This document shows positions 16,271 to 25,356 of a DNA stretch of 64,000 nt, one piece after another. The position numbers were made by a program, and so were the translations under genes. The stretch is from Acinetobacter pecorum (lineage in GTDB: Bacteria; Pseudomonadota; Gammaproteobacteria; Pseudomonadales; Moraxellaceae). The stretch covers positions 1 through 64,000 of the forward strand of contig NZ_JACSPT010000006.1 of NCBI RefSeq assembly GCF_014837015.1, read 5' to 3'. Each line of letters starts with the position of its first letter. The first letter of the stretch is position 1. The notes beneath the pieces are model-generated. The model did not search any database. It saw only the letters and a program-made list of their open reading frames with translations, and was not told the origin of the DNA.

Positions 16271-17800
16271 TTAACGCAGACTGATTGTGGTATTCACACC
16301 ACTATTTTCCTGATCATCTTCAAACCAGCGGCTGGTGATGGTTTTGGTCTGGGTATAGAACTGCACCGCCTGTTTGCCATAAGGACCTAGATCCCCCAGT
16401 TTTGAACCGCGTGAACCGGTAAAACTGAAGAAAGGCACAGGTACAGGAATTGGAATGTTAATGCCCACCTGACCGATATCAATCTGGTTCTGGAAGGTAC
16501 GTGCCGTATTGCCATTTTGGGTAAACAGTCCAACGCCATTACCAAACGGATTGGCATTAATCAGTGCAATCGCCTGCTCTAAAGTATCGACATGCATGAT
16601 GGCCAGTACCGGACCAAATACTTCTTCTTTATAAATGCGCATATCGGTCGTGACCTGATTAAAAATCGTTGGTCCGACAAAATTACCCTGTTCATAGCCT
16701 GGAACCTGCACATCACGGCCATCCAGCAGCATTTCAGCACCCTGTTCAACACCACTGTTAATTAAATCGATGACACGCGATTTGGCACGGGTTGAAATCA
16801 CTGGTCCAACATCGGTATTCGGTTCATGCCCGGCATTTACCTTTAAGGTTTTGGTTTTATTGACCAGTTCATCGACCCAGTGCTTGGTCTCACCGACCAT
16901 TACCGCCACGGAAAGTGCCATACAACGTTGACCTGCTGCGCCAAAAGCTGCACCGACCAAGGCATTTAAGGTTTGTTCTTTATTCGCATCTGGCATCACC
17001 ACCACATGGTTTTTGGCGCCCATCATCGACTGCACACGTTTTCCGTGCTGGCCCGCGAGGTTATAGACATGCGTGCCGACTGCGGTCGAACCGACAAAAG
17101 AAATCGCTTTGATATCGCGATGGGTACACAATTGATCGACCACTTCTTTGCCGCCATGCACCACATTGAGCACACCCGCCGGTACACCTGCCTGAATCGC
17201 CAGTTCAACCAGCATCATGGTCGACAATGGATCCTGTTCAGAAGGCTTTAAGACAAAGGTATTGCCGCAGACAATCGCCATTGGGAACATCCAGAGTGGA
17301 ATCATCGCCGGGAAGTTAAACGGCGTAATCCCTGCACAGACACCCAGTGGTTGCTGCAAGGTATAGGTATCGACACCGCGTGCCACGCCCTCAATATACT
17401 CACCCATCTGTAATGAACCGATTGAACAGGCATGCTCGACCACTTCCAGACCGCGCTGGATATCGCCTTCAGCATCGGCCAGGGTTTTGCCCTGTTCTGC
17501 AGTTAAGACCTGGGCAATACTTTTTAAATTGGTTCGAATCAGATCCTGCAGCTTCAGCATAATCCGCATACGTGCCTGAATCGGGGTTTGGCGCCAGCTA
17601 GCAAAGGCATTTTGTGCGGCAGCAATCGCAGCATTGACTTCTTCAGCAGTAGCAAAAGGCACCTGGCCCAAGACTTCCTGCGTCGCTGGATTGACAATAT
17701 CTTTCCAATGACTGGTTTTTGATTCGACAAATTCACCATTAATCAGGAGTTTTGCGGTGGTGAATCCGGTGCTTTGCTGGGGATGAGAAATAGCGTTCAT
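16271..17800 (-). CDS. mmsA: Methylmalonate-semialdehyde dehydrogenase (acylating)
   Basis: CoA-acylating aldehyde dehydrogenase, 509 residues, converting methylmalonate semialdehyde to propionyl-CoA and CO2. The catalytic cysteine is in [14 protein letters not shown] (about Cys292). NAD-binding [12 protein letters not shown] is present, along with the MmsA-typical [16 protein letters not shown] and an [18 protein letters not shown] tail. First gene of the six-gene valine operon, with GGAG six bases before the ATG. Divergent from a LysR regulator across 177 bp, which carries repeated TGCAC half sites. Confidence 0.94.
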   Translation of the reverse strand: MNAISHPQQSTGFTTAKLLINGEFVESKTSHWKDIVNPATQEVLGQVPFATAEEVNAAIAAAQNAFASWRQTPIQARMRIMLKLQDLIRTNLKSIAQVLTAEQGKTLADAEGDIQRGLEVVEHACSIGSLQMGEYIEGVARGVDTYTLQQPLGVCAGITPFNFPAMIPLWMFPMAIVCGNTFVLKPSEQDPLSTMMLVELAIQAGVPAGVLNVVHGGKEVVDQLCTHRDIKAISFVGSTAVGTHVYNLAGQHGKRVQSMMGAKNHVVVMPDANKEQTLNALVGAAFGAAGQRCMALSVAVMVGETKHWVDELVNKTKTLKVNAGHEPNTDVGPVISTRAKSRVIDLINSGVEQGAEMLLDGRDVQVPGYEQGNFVGPTIFNQVTTDMRIYKEEVFGPVLAIMHVDTLEQAIALINANPFGNGVGLFTQNGNTARTFQNQIDIGQVGINIPIPVPVPFFSFTGSRGSKLGDLGPYGKQAVQFYTQTKTITSRWFEDDQENSGVNTTISLR

Positions 17801-17922
17801 GATCGCTCCGTGCTGGTTTGTTATTGTCGTTGTGTGAGCCTTTAATGGCTTTTATTTAACGTATAATTTTTGCGCTGTTTTAGCAGACTAACAAAGAACA
17901 CTTTGACCACCAATAGAAATTG

Positions 17923-17950
17923 ATGCACGATGGTTGTGCAAATATGCACA
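17923..17950. promoter_or_regulatory. Candidate LysR operator
   Basis: Three TGCAC/GTGCA half sites lie in 28 bp: TGCAC-N7-GTGCA (17924-17940), overlapping the perfect TGTGCA-N4-TGCACA (17935-17950). Its position in the divergent mmsA-LysR promoter region suits autoregulation and control of mmsA. Confidence 0.5.
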
Positions 17951-17977
17951 GGGATTTAACAGGACGTTAAATAGAAA

Positions 17978-18862
17978 ATGAAAGTAGATTGGGATCATTT
18001 ACGCTTTTTTCTGGTTTTGGCACGTGCTAAAACGCTCACCAATGCCGCACGCTTGATCGGAGTGGAACACAGTACCGTAGCAAGGCGGATTCAAGCCCTC
18101 GAAAATACCCTAGGTACGCAACTATTCAAGCGTGAAGCGACAGGTTATGAACTGACTGCGGAAGGGCTGGCACTGGTGCCACGGGTCGAACAGATGGAAC
18201 AGTCCTTTATCCAGATTGACAAGCGCCATAATCCCTTGCAGGGACGGGTCAGAATTGGTGCACCAGAAGGTTTTGGTACAGCATTTTTAGCTCGTCTTTT
18301 GGCAGAATTCTCCCAACATTATCCTTTGCTGACCATTGACCTGATTCCGGTGCCGAAGGCGATTAAACTTTCACATCGAGAAGCCGATATTGTGATTGCG
18401 ATTGACCGGCCCAAATCTGGACCTTATATCATTACCCGACTGACCAATTACTGCCTGAAACTGTATGGCAGTCAGCATTATTTACAGCAAAATCCGGAAA
18501 TTAAAAAACTGGAAGACCTCCAGCAGCACCGTTTTGTCGATTATATTGATGATCTGGTCTATAGCACTGCACTCTATTCGCTAGAGCGTCTTCCACTGCA
18601 AGTCAGTGCCTGTTTTCGCAGTAACAGCATTCTGGCGCAGGAAATTGCCGTGCGTGCAGGCGCTGGACTGGCCATTTTGCCGAAATTTCTGGTCAATGAT
18701 AAAAGTGAACTGAAAGAGGTGCTGGGTCATCAGCTCAGTTTTACCCACACTTTCTGGATGCTAACGCTGGTCGATCTGCAACATGAACCAAAAATAAAAC
18801 TGGTCTGGGATTTCCTGCGCAAGCAGGCTGATCTTCAGCAAGACCTGTTAATGGGCAGATGA
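17978..18862 (+). CDS. LysR-family regulator of the valine operon
   Basis: Transcription factor of 294 residues. The N-terminal winged helix-turn-helix covers about residues 1-60 (TNAARLIGVEHSTVARRIQALE), followed by a ligand-binding domain from about 90. Divergent orientation to mmsA, with palindromic TGCAC sites between, argues that it controls the mms operon in response to a pathway metabolite. No close named homologue is recognised. Short AG-poor leader; start ATG 17978 gives the usual LysR N-terminus (WDHLRFFLVLARAKT). Confidence 0.85.
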   Translation: MKVDWDHLRFFLVLARAKTLTNAARLIGVEHSTVARRIQALENTLGTQLFKREATGYELTAEGLALVPRVEQMEQSFIQIDKRHNPLQGRVRIGAPEGFGTAFLARLLAEFSQHYPLLTIDLIPVPKAIKLSHREADIVIAIDRPKSGPYIITRLTNYCLKLYGSQHYLQQNPEIKKLEDLQQHRFVDYIDDLVYSTALYSLERLPLQVSACFRSNSILAQEIAVRAGAGLAILPKFLVNDKSELKEVLGHQLSFTHTFWMLTLVDLQHEPKIKLVWDFLRKQADLQQDLLMGR

Positions 18863-19032
18863 ATATTAAATACAACTGTGCTGTATATAGAGTCACCTCT
18901 TTAAGTTAAATCAACTGAATTAACAACGTATCGATACAGCAAATGAACGTATCACAACACTCCTGACCTTTGTGACTTGTTAAATTAACAGTCGATTATT
19001 CACGATGTTTAACGAGATACAGGAAAAATAAT

Positions 19033-19710
19033 ATGAAAATCTTGATGGTACTGACTTCACATGACCAGCTGGGTGATACTGGCAAAAAAACCGGCTTCTG
19101 GCTGGAAGAACTGGCTGCACCCTATTACACCTTTGTTGATGCAGGCGCAGAGGTAGTTTTGGCATCTCCTGCAGGTGGTCAGCCACCACTAGATCCGAAA
19201 AGTAATGAGCCGGATGCGCAAACCGAAACCACCAAACGCTTTGAAGCAGATGAAGTGGCCATGCAGGCTCTTGCCAATACACATAAGTTGAGTGAAGTCT
19301 TAAATCAGGATTTTGATGCCGTGTTCTATCCGGGTGGTCATGGACCACTATGGGATCTGGCCAAAGACCAGAATTCCATTTCTTTAATTGAGCAAACCTT
19401 GCAGGCAGATAAACCTGTTGCGCTGGTCTGTCATGCACCAGGTGTACTGCGTGATGTGAAAGATGCCGAAGGCCGTTCGATTGTAGAAGGCAAGACAGTC
19501 ACCGGTTTTAGTAATACCGAAGAAGACGGCGTGGGTTTGACAGACATTGTTCCGTTTTTAGTTGAAGACATGCTGAAAGAAAAAGGTGGGAAATATTCTA
19601 AAACTGAGGACTGGCAGGTATACGTGCAACAAGATGGTCTGCTCATTACTGGACAAAACCCCGCCTCTTCTGCTGCAACGGCTGAAGCTTTATTAAAATT
19701 ATTAAAGTAG
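19033..19710 (+). CDS. DJ-1/PfpI family protein
   Basis: Class I glutamine-amidotransferase-like protein of 225 residues, Hsp31/HchA-like group. The nucleophile elbow is ALVCHAPGVL (Cys133) with neighbouring His134. A conserved Glu sits in GFWLEELAAP (about 25), and the GG motif is FYPGGHGPLWDL. Members act as glyoxalase III or stress chaperones; which applies cannot be told here. Monocistronic, followed by a clear terminator. The upstream region has a GTATCGATAC palindrome (18928-18937). Confidence 0.87.
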   Translation: MKILMVLTSHDQLGDTGKKTGFWLEELAAPYYTFVDAGAEVVLASPAGGQPPLDPKSNEPDAQTETTKRFEADEVAMQALANTHKLSEVLNQDFDAVFYPGGHGPLWDLAKDQNSISLIEQTLQADKPVALVCHAPGVLRDVKDAEGRSIVEGKTVTGFSNTEEDGVGLTDIVPFLVEDMLKEKGGKYSKTEDWQVYVQQDGLLITGQNPASSAATAEALLKLLK

Positions 19711-19712
19711 AC

Positions 19713-19752
19713 ATGATTCTAAAGTTTGTATTAAACCTTTAGAATCATTTTC
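19713..19752 (+). terminator. Terminator after the DJ-1/PfpI gene
   Basis: ATGATTCTAAAG (19713-19724) and CTTTAGAATCAT (19737-19748) form a perfect 12-bp stem followed by TTTCTTT, starting 2 bp past the stop codon. Confidence 0.8.
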
Positions 19753-19764
19753 TTTGAACAAGAA

Positions 19765-19797
19765 AAACCCTGAATAAGGCAATATTATTCAGGGTTT
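19765..19797 (-). terminator. Terminator of the cyclohexanecarboxylate operon
   Basis: AAACCCTGAATAA and TTATTCAGGGTTT form a perfect 13-bp stem. On the minus strand it is followed by TTTTC, 24 bp past the aliA stop. Confidence 0.8.
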
Positions 19798-19820
19798 AAT
19801 TTATCTATTTATTCCCAGAT

Positions 19821-21488
19821 TTAGTTCGCTTCAACTGCCGTTGAGGCAATATGCTGAGCCAGTAATTCTCTGAGTTTAAATTTCTGGATTTTCCCGGATG
19901 GCGTCATCGGAATTTCAGCCCAGATCTCCAAACGTTCTGGAAGATATTGCATAGTCAGATTATGGGTTTTCAGGAACTCTACCAGTTCATTGAAGCTCAA
20001 AGGTTGAGCCGGATCTTTCAGCTTGATGATTGCACAGGCACGCTCGCCCATTCGCTCATCTGCATAAGCCACTAAAGCCACTGTTGCAATATTCGGATGT
20101 TTATACAGCAATGATTCAATTTCTGCGACCGGAATATTTTCCCCGCCCCGAATAATCACATCTTTCTTACGTCCACAAATCCGGATATAGCCCTGCTCGT
20201 CCTGATAGGCAATATCGCCAGTATCGAACCAACCTTCGGCATCTGTATCATTTAAATGGGGGCGTTTTAGATATCCGCCAAAATTTGAACAGGTACGGAT
20301 CATCAAACGACCGGATTCATTCAGGGCTTTGCTCTGACCTTTTTTATCCACGATCTTGATTTCTACACCTGGTAAAGCGATGCCATCAGTATTGAAAGAG
20401 CGCTCATCTTCATCTTTAGGTCGGGTTAGCGTCACCGCACCACATTCAGTCATACCCCAGGCTGATATGACTTTAACACCCAGAATTTCCCGGGCTTTTT
20501 GCACCAATGGACCTGGAATGGGTGCGCCGGCACACAGGAAAATTTTCAGTGAATCAACCTTGTCATGCTGTTCCGCCACGGTATTGGACAGGTCATTCAA
20601 GAATGGGGTCGAGGCCATGGTGAAATTCACCTGATGCTGATGAATCAAATCTACGGCTTTGGCTACGTCCCAGACATCCTGTAACACCACTTTGGTATTC
20701 AGCTGAATTGGCATCATCAGGCCATACATAAAACCGGTCTGGTGCGCCATAGGTGACGCCATTAACACCACATCATTTTCAGTTAAATGTAGCCGCTTCG
20801 CATAAGGCACAATATTGGAAAATAAAGTATTGGCGGTATGCATCACCCCTTTCGGTTCACCGGTCGTGCCTGAGGTAAAGATCAGTTGGGTAATGTCATC
20901 CGGGCCAGATTCCAGTCCATCCAGCGCAGCAACTGCTGAAGCATCTTGTTCCAGTCCATGATTGAGCAACAGGCGATCAAAATTATTTTCGCCTTCACCA
21001 TTGACCACCACTACATGCTTCAAGCTTTCCAGTTTGTTTTGCAGCTGATTGGCCAGCTGTTCATGATTAAAATTGCGGAACATTTTCGGTACAACAAAAA
21101 CTTTGGATTCACCATGTTTGAGCATGAATTCCAGTTCACGTTCACGGAAGATCGGCATAAGCGGATTGAGCACGGCACCGATACGGCTACAAGCCAGGTA
21201 AAGCAAGGTAAGTTCCCACCAGTTCGGTAGCTGGCAAGACACCACGTCATTTTTTGCTACACCCAGCTGTTTCAGACCCAGCGCAATGTTATTGGTCATG
21301 TCCCAAAGCTGCTGATAGCTGAAAGTCTGTTCAGTTTGATTCTCAACCTTAACGCTTACCAACGCTATTTTGCCCGGATTCTTTTCTACGGCACTGCGTA
21401 AAAAATCGAGTATTGTCTGGTTTAACCAGTGTCCCTGTTTAAGCATAGCCTCTTTTCTGGCCGGGATCAGAACCGCATCGAAATCCAT
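19821..21488 (-). CDS. aliA: Cyclohexanecarboxylate-CoA ligase (AliA-like)
   Basis: ANL-family acyl-CoA ligase, 555 residues. Motifs are LIFTSGTTGEPKGVMHT, SAWGMTECGAV, YFDTGD-like WFDTGDIAYQDEQG, GRKKDVIIRGGENI and the catalytic Lys in TPSGKIQKFKLRE. ATG 21488 has GAGGAG seven bases upstream; a start five codons earlier would place the Shine-Dalgarno inside the gene. Last gene of a four-gene operon with badH, badI and an AliB-like dehydrogenase, which assigns cyclohexanecarboxylate as the likely acid. The ligase alone would not be specific enough to name. Confidence 0.82.
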   Translation of the reverse strand: MDFDAVLIPARKEAMLKQGHWLNQTILDFLRSAVEKNPGKIALVSVKVENQTEQTFSYQQLWDMTNNIALGLKQLGVAKNDVVSCQLPNWWELTLLYLACSRIGAVLNPLMPIFRERELEFMLKHGESKVFVVPKMFRNFNHEQLANQLQNKLESLKHVVVVNGEGENNFDRLLLNHGLEQDASAVAALDGLESGPDDITQLIFTSGTTGEPKGVMHTANTLFSNIVPYAKRLHLTENDVVLMASPMAHQTGFMYGLMMPIQLNTKVVLQDVWDVAKAVDLIHQHQVNFTMASTPFLNDLSNTVAEQHDKVDSLKIFLCAGAPIPGPLVQKAREILGVKVISAWGMTECGAVTLTRPKDEDERSFNTDGIALPGVEIKIVDKKGQSKALNESGRLMIRTCSNFGGYLKRPHLNDTDAEGWFDTGDIAYQDEQGYIRICGRKKDVIIRGGENIPVAEIESLLYKHPNIATVALVAYADERMGERACAIIKLKDPAQPLSFNELVEFLKTHNLTMQYLPERLEIWAEIPMTPSGKIQKFKLRELLAQHIASTAVEAN

Positions 21489-21536
21489 TCGCTTACTCCT
21501 CATTATAATTTTAGTTCAGGCCTGTGCTTATTTTCC

Positions 21537-22694
21537 TTAAGCTGGTACAGCCTTACGTCCTGCCTTATGCCGCGCAATAATCGTTTTCATGATTTGTGCT
21601 GTTCCATCACCGATCTGGAAACCGAGTACATCCCGCATCCGCTGTTCCATCACACCGCGATCGTAACCGGCATGACCAAAAGTCAACAGACATTGATGAA
21701 TTACATCATAGGCCAGTTTTGGCCCCCACCATTTACACATGCCTGCTTCAGAGGTATGGGGCAGATGATTGTCTTTCAGCCATAAGGTTTGCAGGCAAAG
21801 TAAGCGTGCAGCTTCAACCTGAGTTTCGTATTCAGCGAGTGGATGCGAAACTCCCTGAAAAGCAGTCAATGGCTGACCAAAAGCTTCGCGTTGCGCGGCA
21901 TATTCCCAGGCTTCATCCAGACTCACCCGGGCAACGGCCAAAACCTGTAAACCGATCAGAGCACGAGAAAAATCAAAGCCCTGCATCACCTGCACAAAAC
22001 CTTTGTTTTCATCCCCTAGACGGTGATTGACTGGCACACGAACATTGTCAAAAAAGATTGAACCGCGACCGATCGCGCGCTGACCATGACAGTCAAAACG
22101 TGTGGTACAGATGCCCGGTAAATTCATCGGAACCAAGAGCGCTGTCACGCCATGCGCACCATCTTCATTGGCGCCAGTGCGGCCAAAAACCACCGAAGCA
22201 TCTGCCTGATCGGCCGCAGAAATCGAAGTTTTTTCACCATTAATGACATATTCATCGCCATCACGTTCAATCTTTAAACGTAAATTCGCTGCATCTGAAC
22301 CACCACGCGGCTCGGTCAAAGCTATTGAAAAGATAGCCTCGCCTGCAGTGAGTTTTTTCAGCCAAGGCTCAACTACTTCAGGCTGACCATGTTCGGCCAG
22401 AATCTGCCCATTTAGGGAAGCAAGCAGGTTGATATAGGAGAAACTTAAATCTGCCTTGGCAATCGCTTCATGGATAATTCCGGCAGCCAGTCTGCCCATG
22501 CCCTGACCGCCGTACTGTTCCGGAAGTTCAGGTGCAATAAAGCCCATTTCGCCCATCTTTTTGACCAGATCACGGTCAAAGACTCGGCTTTGATCACGTT
22601 CCAGAAAACCGGGAGCAATATATTTCTGGGCAAATTTTTCTGCCGTTTCTGCCAGAAACGCGAGTTCTTCAGTGATATAAGGATTCTTTTTCAT
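21537..22694 (-). CDS. aliB: Cyclohexanecarboxyl-CoA dehydrogenase (AliB-like)
   Basis: Acyl-CoA dehydrogenase fold, 385 residues, predicted to form cyclohex-1-ene-1-carboxyl-CoA. Typical segments are FSIALTEPRGGSDAANLR, DEYVINGEKTSISAADQ, QREAFGQPLTAFQG and TFGHAGYDRGVMEQR. Where the other acyl-CoA dehydrogenases in this window have the catalytic Glu in YEGT, this protein reads IGDGTAQIM, so Asp363 replaces Glu. An Asp base is, to my knowledge, a feature described for alicyclic acyl-CoA dehydrogenases. GGAG precedes the ATG. It lies 12 bp after badI. Confidence 0.83.
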   Translation of the reverse strand: MKKNPYITEELAFLAETAEKFAQKYIAPGFLERDQSRVFDRDLVKKMGEMGFIAPELPEQYGGQGMGRLAAGIIHEAIAKADLSFSYINLLASLNGQILAEHGQPEVVEPWLKKLTAGEAIFSIALTEPRGGSDAANLRLKIERDGDEYVINGEKTSISAADQADASVVFGRTGANEDGAHGVTALLVPMNLPGICTTRFDCHGQRAIGRGSIFFDNVRVPVNHRLGDENKGFVQVMQGFDFSRALIGLQVLAVARVSLDEAWEYAAQREAFGQPLTAFQGVSHPLAEYETQVEAARLLCLQTLWLKDNHLPHTSEAGMCKWWGPKLAYDVIHQCLLTFGHAGYDRGVMEQRMRDVLGFQIGDGTAQIMKTIIARHKAGRKAVPA

Positions 22695-22706
22695 GGATCA
22701 GTCTCC

Positions 22707-23489
22707 TTATTTGGCATATTTACGGAATTCAGGCTGACGTTTTTCTTTCAGTGCATTGACTCCCTCACGAGACTCTTCAGTATCATAATAAAGTTTCAGC
22801 GCATACATCCCCATGCCCGCAATACCTGCCTGATGCGCGGTATCCATATTGAAACTGCGTTTGGCAATTGCAATGGCAGTCGGACTACGCTGACAGATTT
22901 CTTCAGCCCAGGCCTGCACTTCGGCATCCAGTTGATCGGCCGGTACGCATTTATTCGCCAAACCCATTTCCACAGCTTCCTGACCAGAATAACGGCGGCA
23001 CATATACCAGATTTCACGGGCTTTCTTTTCACCGACGACGCGTGCTAAAAACGCCGTGCCATAGCCCGGATCAACCGATCCCATTTTCGGACCAACCTGG
23101 CCAAAAATCGCTTTATCTGAACAGATGGTCAGGTCACAAATAGTTGCCAGCACATTGCCACCACCAATGGCATAGCCTTGTACGCGTGCAATTACCGGTT
23201 TAGGTACATCACGGATGGCGGTATGCAATTCTTCCATCGGCAAGCCAATCGTTCCACGGCCATCATAATTGCCATCATGCGCGGACTGGTCACCACCTGT
23301 ACAGAAAGCTTTCTCACCCGCGCCTGCCAGTACAATTGCGCCTACGTTACGGTCATAACCTGCTTTATTCAATGCCTTGATCAGTTCGTCGCAAGTGGTA
23401 CCACGGAAAGCATTCATTTTTTCTGGACGGTTAATCGTGATCCAGGCAACACCGTTTTTAACTTCATATAAGATATCTTCAAAATTCAT
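22707..23489 (-). CDS. badI: 2-ketocyclohexanecarboxyl-CoA hydrolase BadI
   Basis: Ring-opening crotonase that hydrolyses 2-ketocyclohexane-1-carboxyl-CoA to pimeloyl-CoA. The 260 residues match Rhodopseudomonas BadI closely as I remember it: MNAFRGTTCDELIKAL, FCTGGDQSAHDGNYDGRG, VQGYAIGGGNVLATICD, GPKMGSVDPGYGTAFLARV and the C-terminal EKRQPEFRKYAK. These are shared with the related MenB family, but a lone menaquinone gene here would make no sense. Preceded by badH and followed by aliB and aliA. Confidence 0.9.
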   Translation of the reverse strand: MNFEDILYEVKNGVAWITINRPEKMNAFRGTTCDELIKALNKAGYDRNVGAIVLAGAGEKAFCTGGDQSAHDGNYDGRGTIGLPMEELHTAIRDVPKPVIARVQGYAIGGGNVLATICDLTICSDKAIFGQVGPKMGSVDPGYGTAFLARVVGEKKAREIWYMCRRYSGQEAVEMGLANKCVPADQLDAEVQAWAEEICQRSPTAIAIAKRSFNMDTAHQAGIAGMGMYALKLYYDTEESREGVNALKEKRQPEFRKYAK

Positions 23490-23564
23490 TTTCTTTACAT
23501 CCTGTACTGTTTTTATCTATCTGGTTGAACTGTGATTGTTATGAGATTTAATGATGATGTCCGT

Positions 23565-24329
23565 TTAACCGTTCATGGTTAAACCGCCAGAGACACTGAG
23601 TACCTGCCCGGTAATAAAGCTAGCGTCATCACTCAAGAAAAAGGCAATGGCAGAAGCCAAATCATCCGGTTGACCCAAGCGACCCAGTGGAATGGCACGA
23701 ATAAAGGCTTCACGTAATTTTTCCGGATTTGACGCGCCTTCAGTCACGCCTGCAAGCAAAGCCGTATCGGTGGGTCCCGGGCAAATCACATTTATTTTGA
23801 TGTTATGACGTGAATGTTCACGTGCCAGCGTTTTAGAGAAAGACAACAAGCCGCCTTTACAGGCCGCATAGACTGCTTCACCTGAAGAACCGACCCGGGC
23901 TGCGTCAGAAGCAATATTGACAATACTGCCGGAATTGCGTTCAACCATGCCTTTCAGCACTGCAAAATGCATATTCAACATACCGACCAGATTAATCTGG
24001 ATCAGTTTTTCCCATTCCTGCGGATTGGTTTTAACAAAAGGTTTAAAAATATCCCAGCCGGCATTGTTGACCAGTCCATCAATTGGACCGAGTTCAGTTT
24101 CAGTTTTTTGAACCGCCTGCTCAACCACATCACTTTGGGTAATATCACACTGAATTGCCAGTGCCTGACCGTATTGATTGATTTTATTCGCCAGCTTTTC
24201 AGCCGCTTCCAGATTCATATCAAAAATGGCAACTTTGGCGCCTTCCTCTGCCAGACGTCGGCAGGTGGCTGAACCAATTCCGCCTGCTCCGCCTGTCACA
24301 ATCACAACCTTGTCTTTTAATCCTTTCAT
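23565..24329 (-). CDS. badH: 2-hydroxycyclohexanecarboxyl-CoA dehydrogenase (BadH-like)
   Basis: SDR of 254 residues, expected to oxidise 2-hydroxycyclohexane-1-carboxyl-CoA to the 2-keto ester. Cofactor motif TGGAGGIGSATCRRLAEEG, NNAGWDIFKPF, catalytic Ser in VNIASDAARVGSS, Tyr/Lys in YAACKGG, and SGQVLSVSGGLTMNG at the C-terminus. First gene of the operon and directly upstream of badI, as expected for successive pathway steps. It is divergent from a MarR regulator across about 490 bp. Confidence 0.85.
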   Translation of the reverse strand: MKGLKDKVVIVTGGAGGIGSATCRRLAEEGAKVAIFDMNLEAAEKLANKINQYGQALAIQCDITQSDVVEQAVQKTETELGPIDGLVNNAGWDIFKPFVKTNPQEWEKLIQINLVGMLNMHFAVLKGMVERNSGSIVNIASDAARVGSSGEAVYAACKGGLLSFSKTLAREHSRHNIKINVICPGPTDTALLAGVTEGASNPEKLREAFIRAIPLGRLGQPDDLASAIAFFLSDDASFITGQVLSVSGGLTMNG

Positions 24330-24819
24330 TGCTCATCCCTACGCTATTTTGTTGTTGAATTTAATCGGCTGGTGTTTTAATTCGGTGTGTTTTATCTAAA
24401 ATAGAAAGAGATTGAATTTATGTCAATATATTTACATAAAATAATATTTATAAATTATTATTTATATATTTATCATTAACTTAATATTTTTATTTATTCA
24501 ATGTATTGACCTATATTGGTTTTTGGCTTTAGATTAATTTGAATCCGACTTCACTCTAGAGTCAAAATATGTCTTTTGCATGACAGATAATTTATTCCTT
24601 TAAAATTGAGAAGAAAACCTTAGATATTTGGTGAGTGAGCGCAATGGAAGTGAAAAGAAAATGGAGATTTCCAAACCATAAAACTTATTGACTCAGAATT
24701 TAAATAGGAAAATTTCTGCAAAAACACTATGATTTTTAAAACAAATTATAATAGAAACTGGTTTGTGCGAAAAAGCGATAGGCTATACTCTGCGCGGCTC
24801 GGCTATTTCAGTTTTGAGG
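24330..24819. promoter_or_regulatory. Divergent promoter region of badH operon and MarR gene
   Basis: About 490 bp, extremely AT-rich at 24420-24500. It contains the palindrome ATTTATAAAT (24446-24455) inside longer AT-only symmetry, a plausible MarR-type operator. No CGAAAT-type palindromes of the neighbouring catabolic region occur here, which points to a separate regulator for this operon. Confidence 0.5.
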
Positions 24820-25323
24820 ATGTCCACTATTGTGAGTGATACTTTGTCAAAAAAATATGATCAATCCTTATATTCTGCTCATAACCGGCTTTTTTTCCGG
24901 CTGTTTCAGGTGGGCAACAGTTTGGACCGTAAATGCCTCAATGAGCTGAAAATATCCCCAGTGCATTGGGCAGTACTGGGTGCTTTGTCCCGTCCAAAAG
25001 TTAAATCAGGAATGTCCTTTTCTGATCTGACTGAATATCTCGGGGTGAGCCGGCAAAACCTGGACGCAGTGTTAAAACGGCTGGAACGTGACGGTCTGGT
25101 GGAACGGGTCATTAGTGAACAGGACCGCCGCGCTAAAATTGTTGCACTGACGGCTGAAGGCTTGGAAACATGGGACAACTTGCAAGCTGATTTCTTTGAT
25201 TTTTATGGTCAGGCCTTAAATAAGCTGGCCTTTGACGATGTGATTACCCTGATTCATCTGCTCAATAAAGTAAATGATGGTTTAAAAAGTATTCATCTGC
25301 ATAAAGAAACAGATCAAGAATAA
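24820..25323 (+). CDS. MarR-family regulator (BadR-like)
   Basis: Winged-helix repressor of about 167 residues. The HTH is in SFSDLTEYLGVSRQNLDAVLKRLERDG and the wing in LVERVISEQDRRAKIVALTAEG. Its gene is divergent from badH-badI-aliB-aliA. In Rhodopseudomonas the alicyclic acid genes are under BadR, also MarR family, so this is the probable regulator with a CoA-thioester effector; that is inference. The start is uncertain: ATG 24820 has a GAGG directly abutting it, and the frame is open further upstream (to 24763). Confidence 0.83.
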   Translation: MSTIVSDTLSKKYDQSLYSAHNRLFFRLFQVGNSLDRKCLNELKISPVHWAVLGALSRPKVKSGMSFSDLTEYLGVSRQNLDAVLKRLERDGLVERVISEQDRRAKIVALTAEGLETWDNLQADFFDFYGQALNKLAFDDVITLIHLLNKVNDGLKSIHLHKETDQE

Positions 25324-25356
25324 ACAAATAGAAATACAGCTTTAATTGATGAATAT

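Noticed and set aside
21596..22030. Long plus-strand open frame inside aliB
   Set aside because: Shadow frame of the well-supported minus-strand gene, rich in Arg/His/Pro as expected of an antisense frame. The same holds for 22470-23048 in badI/aliB and 59113-59631 in the YcaO gene.
22707..23489. MenB (naphthoate synthase) as the identity of the badI-like gene
   Set aside because: MenB and BadI are related, but the operon with badH, aliB and aliA and no other men genes favours BadI.
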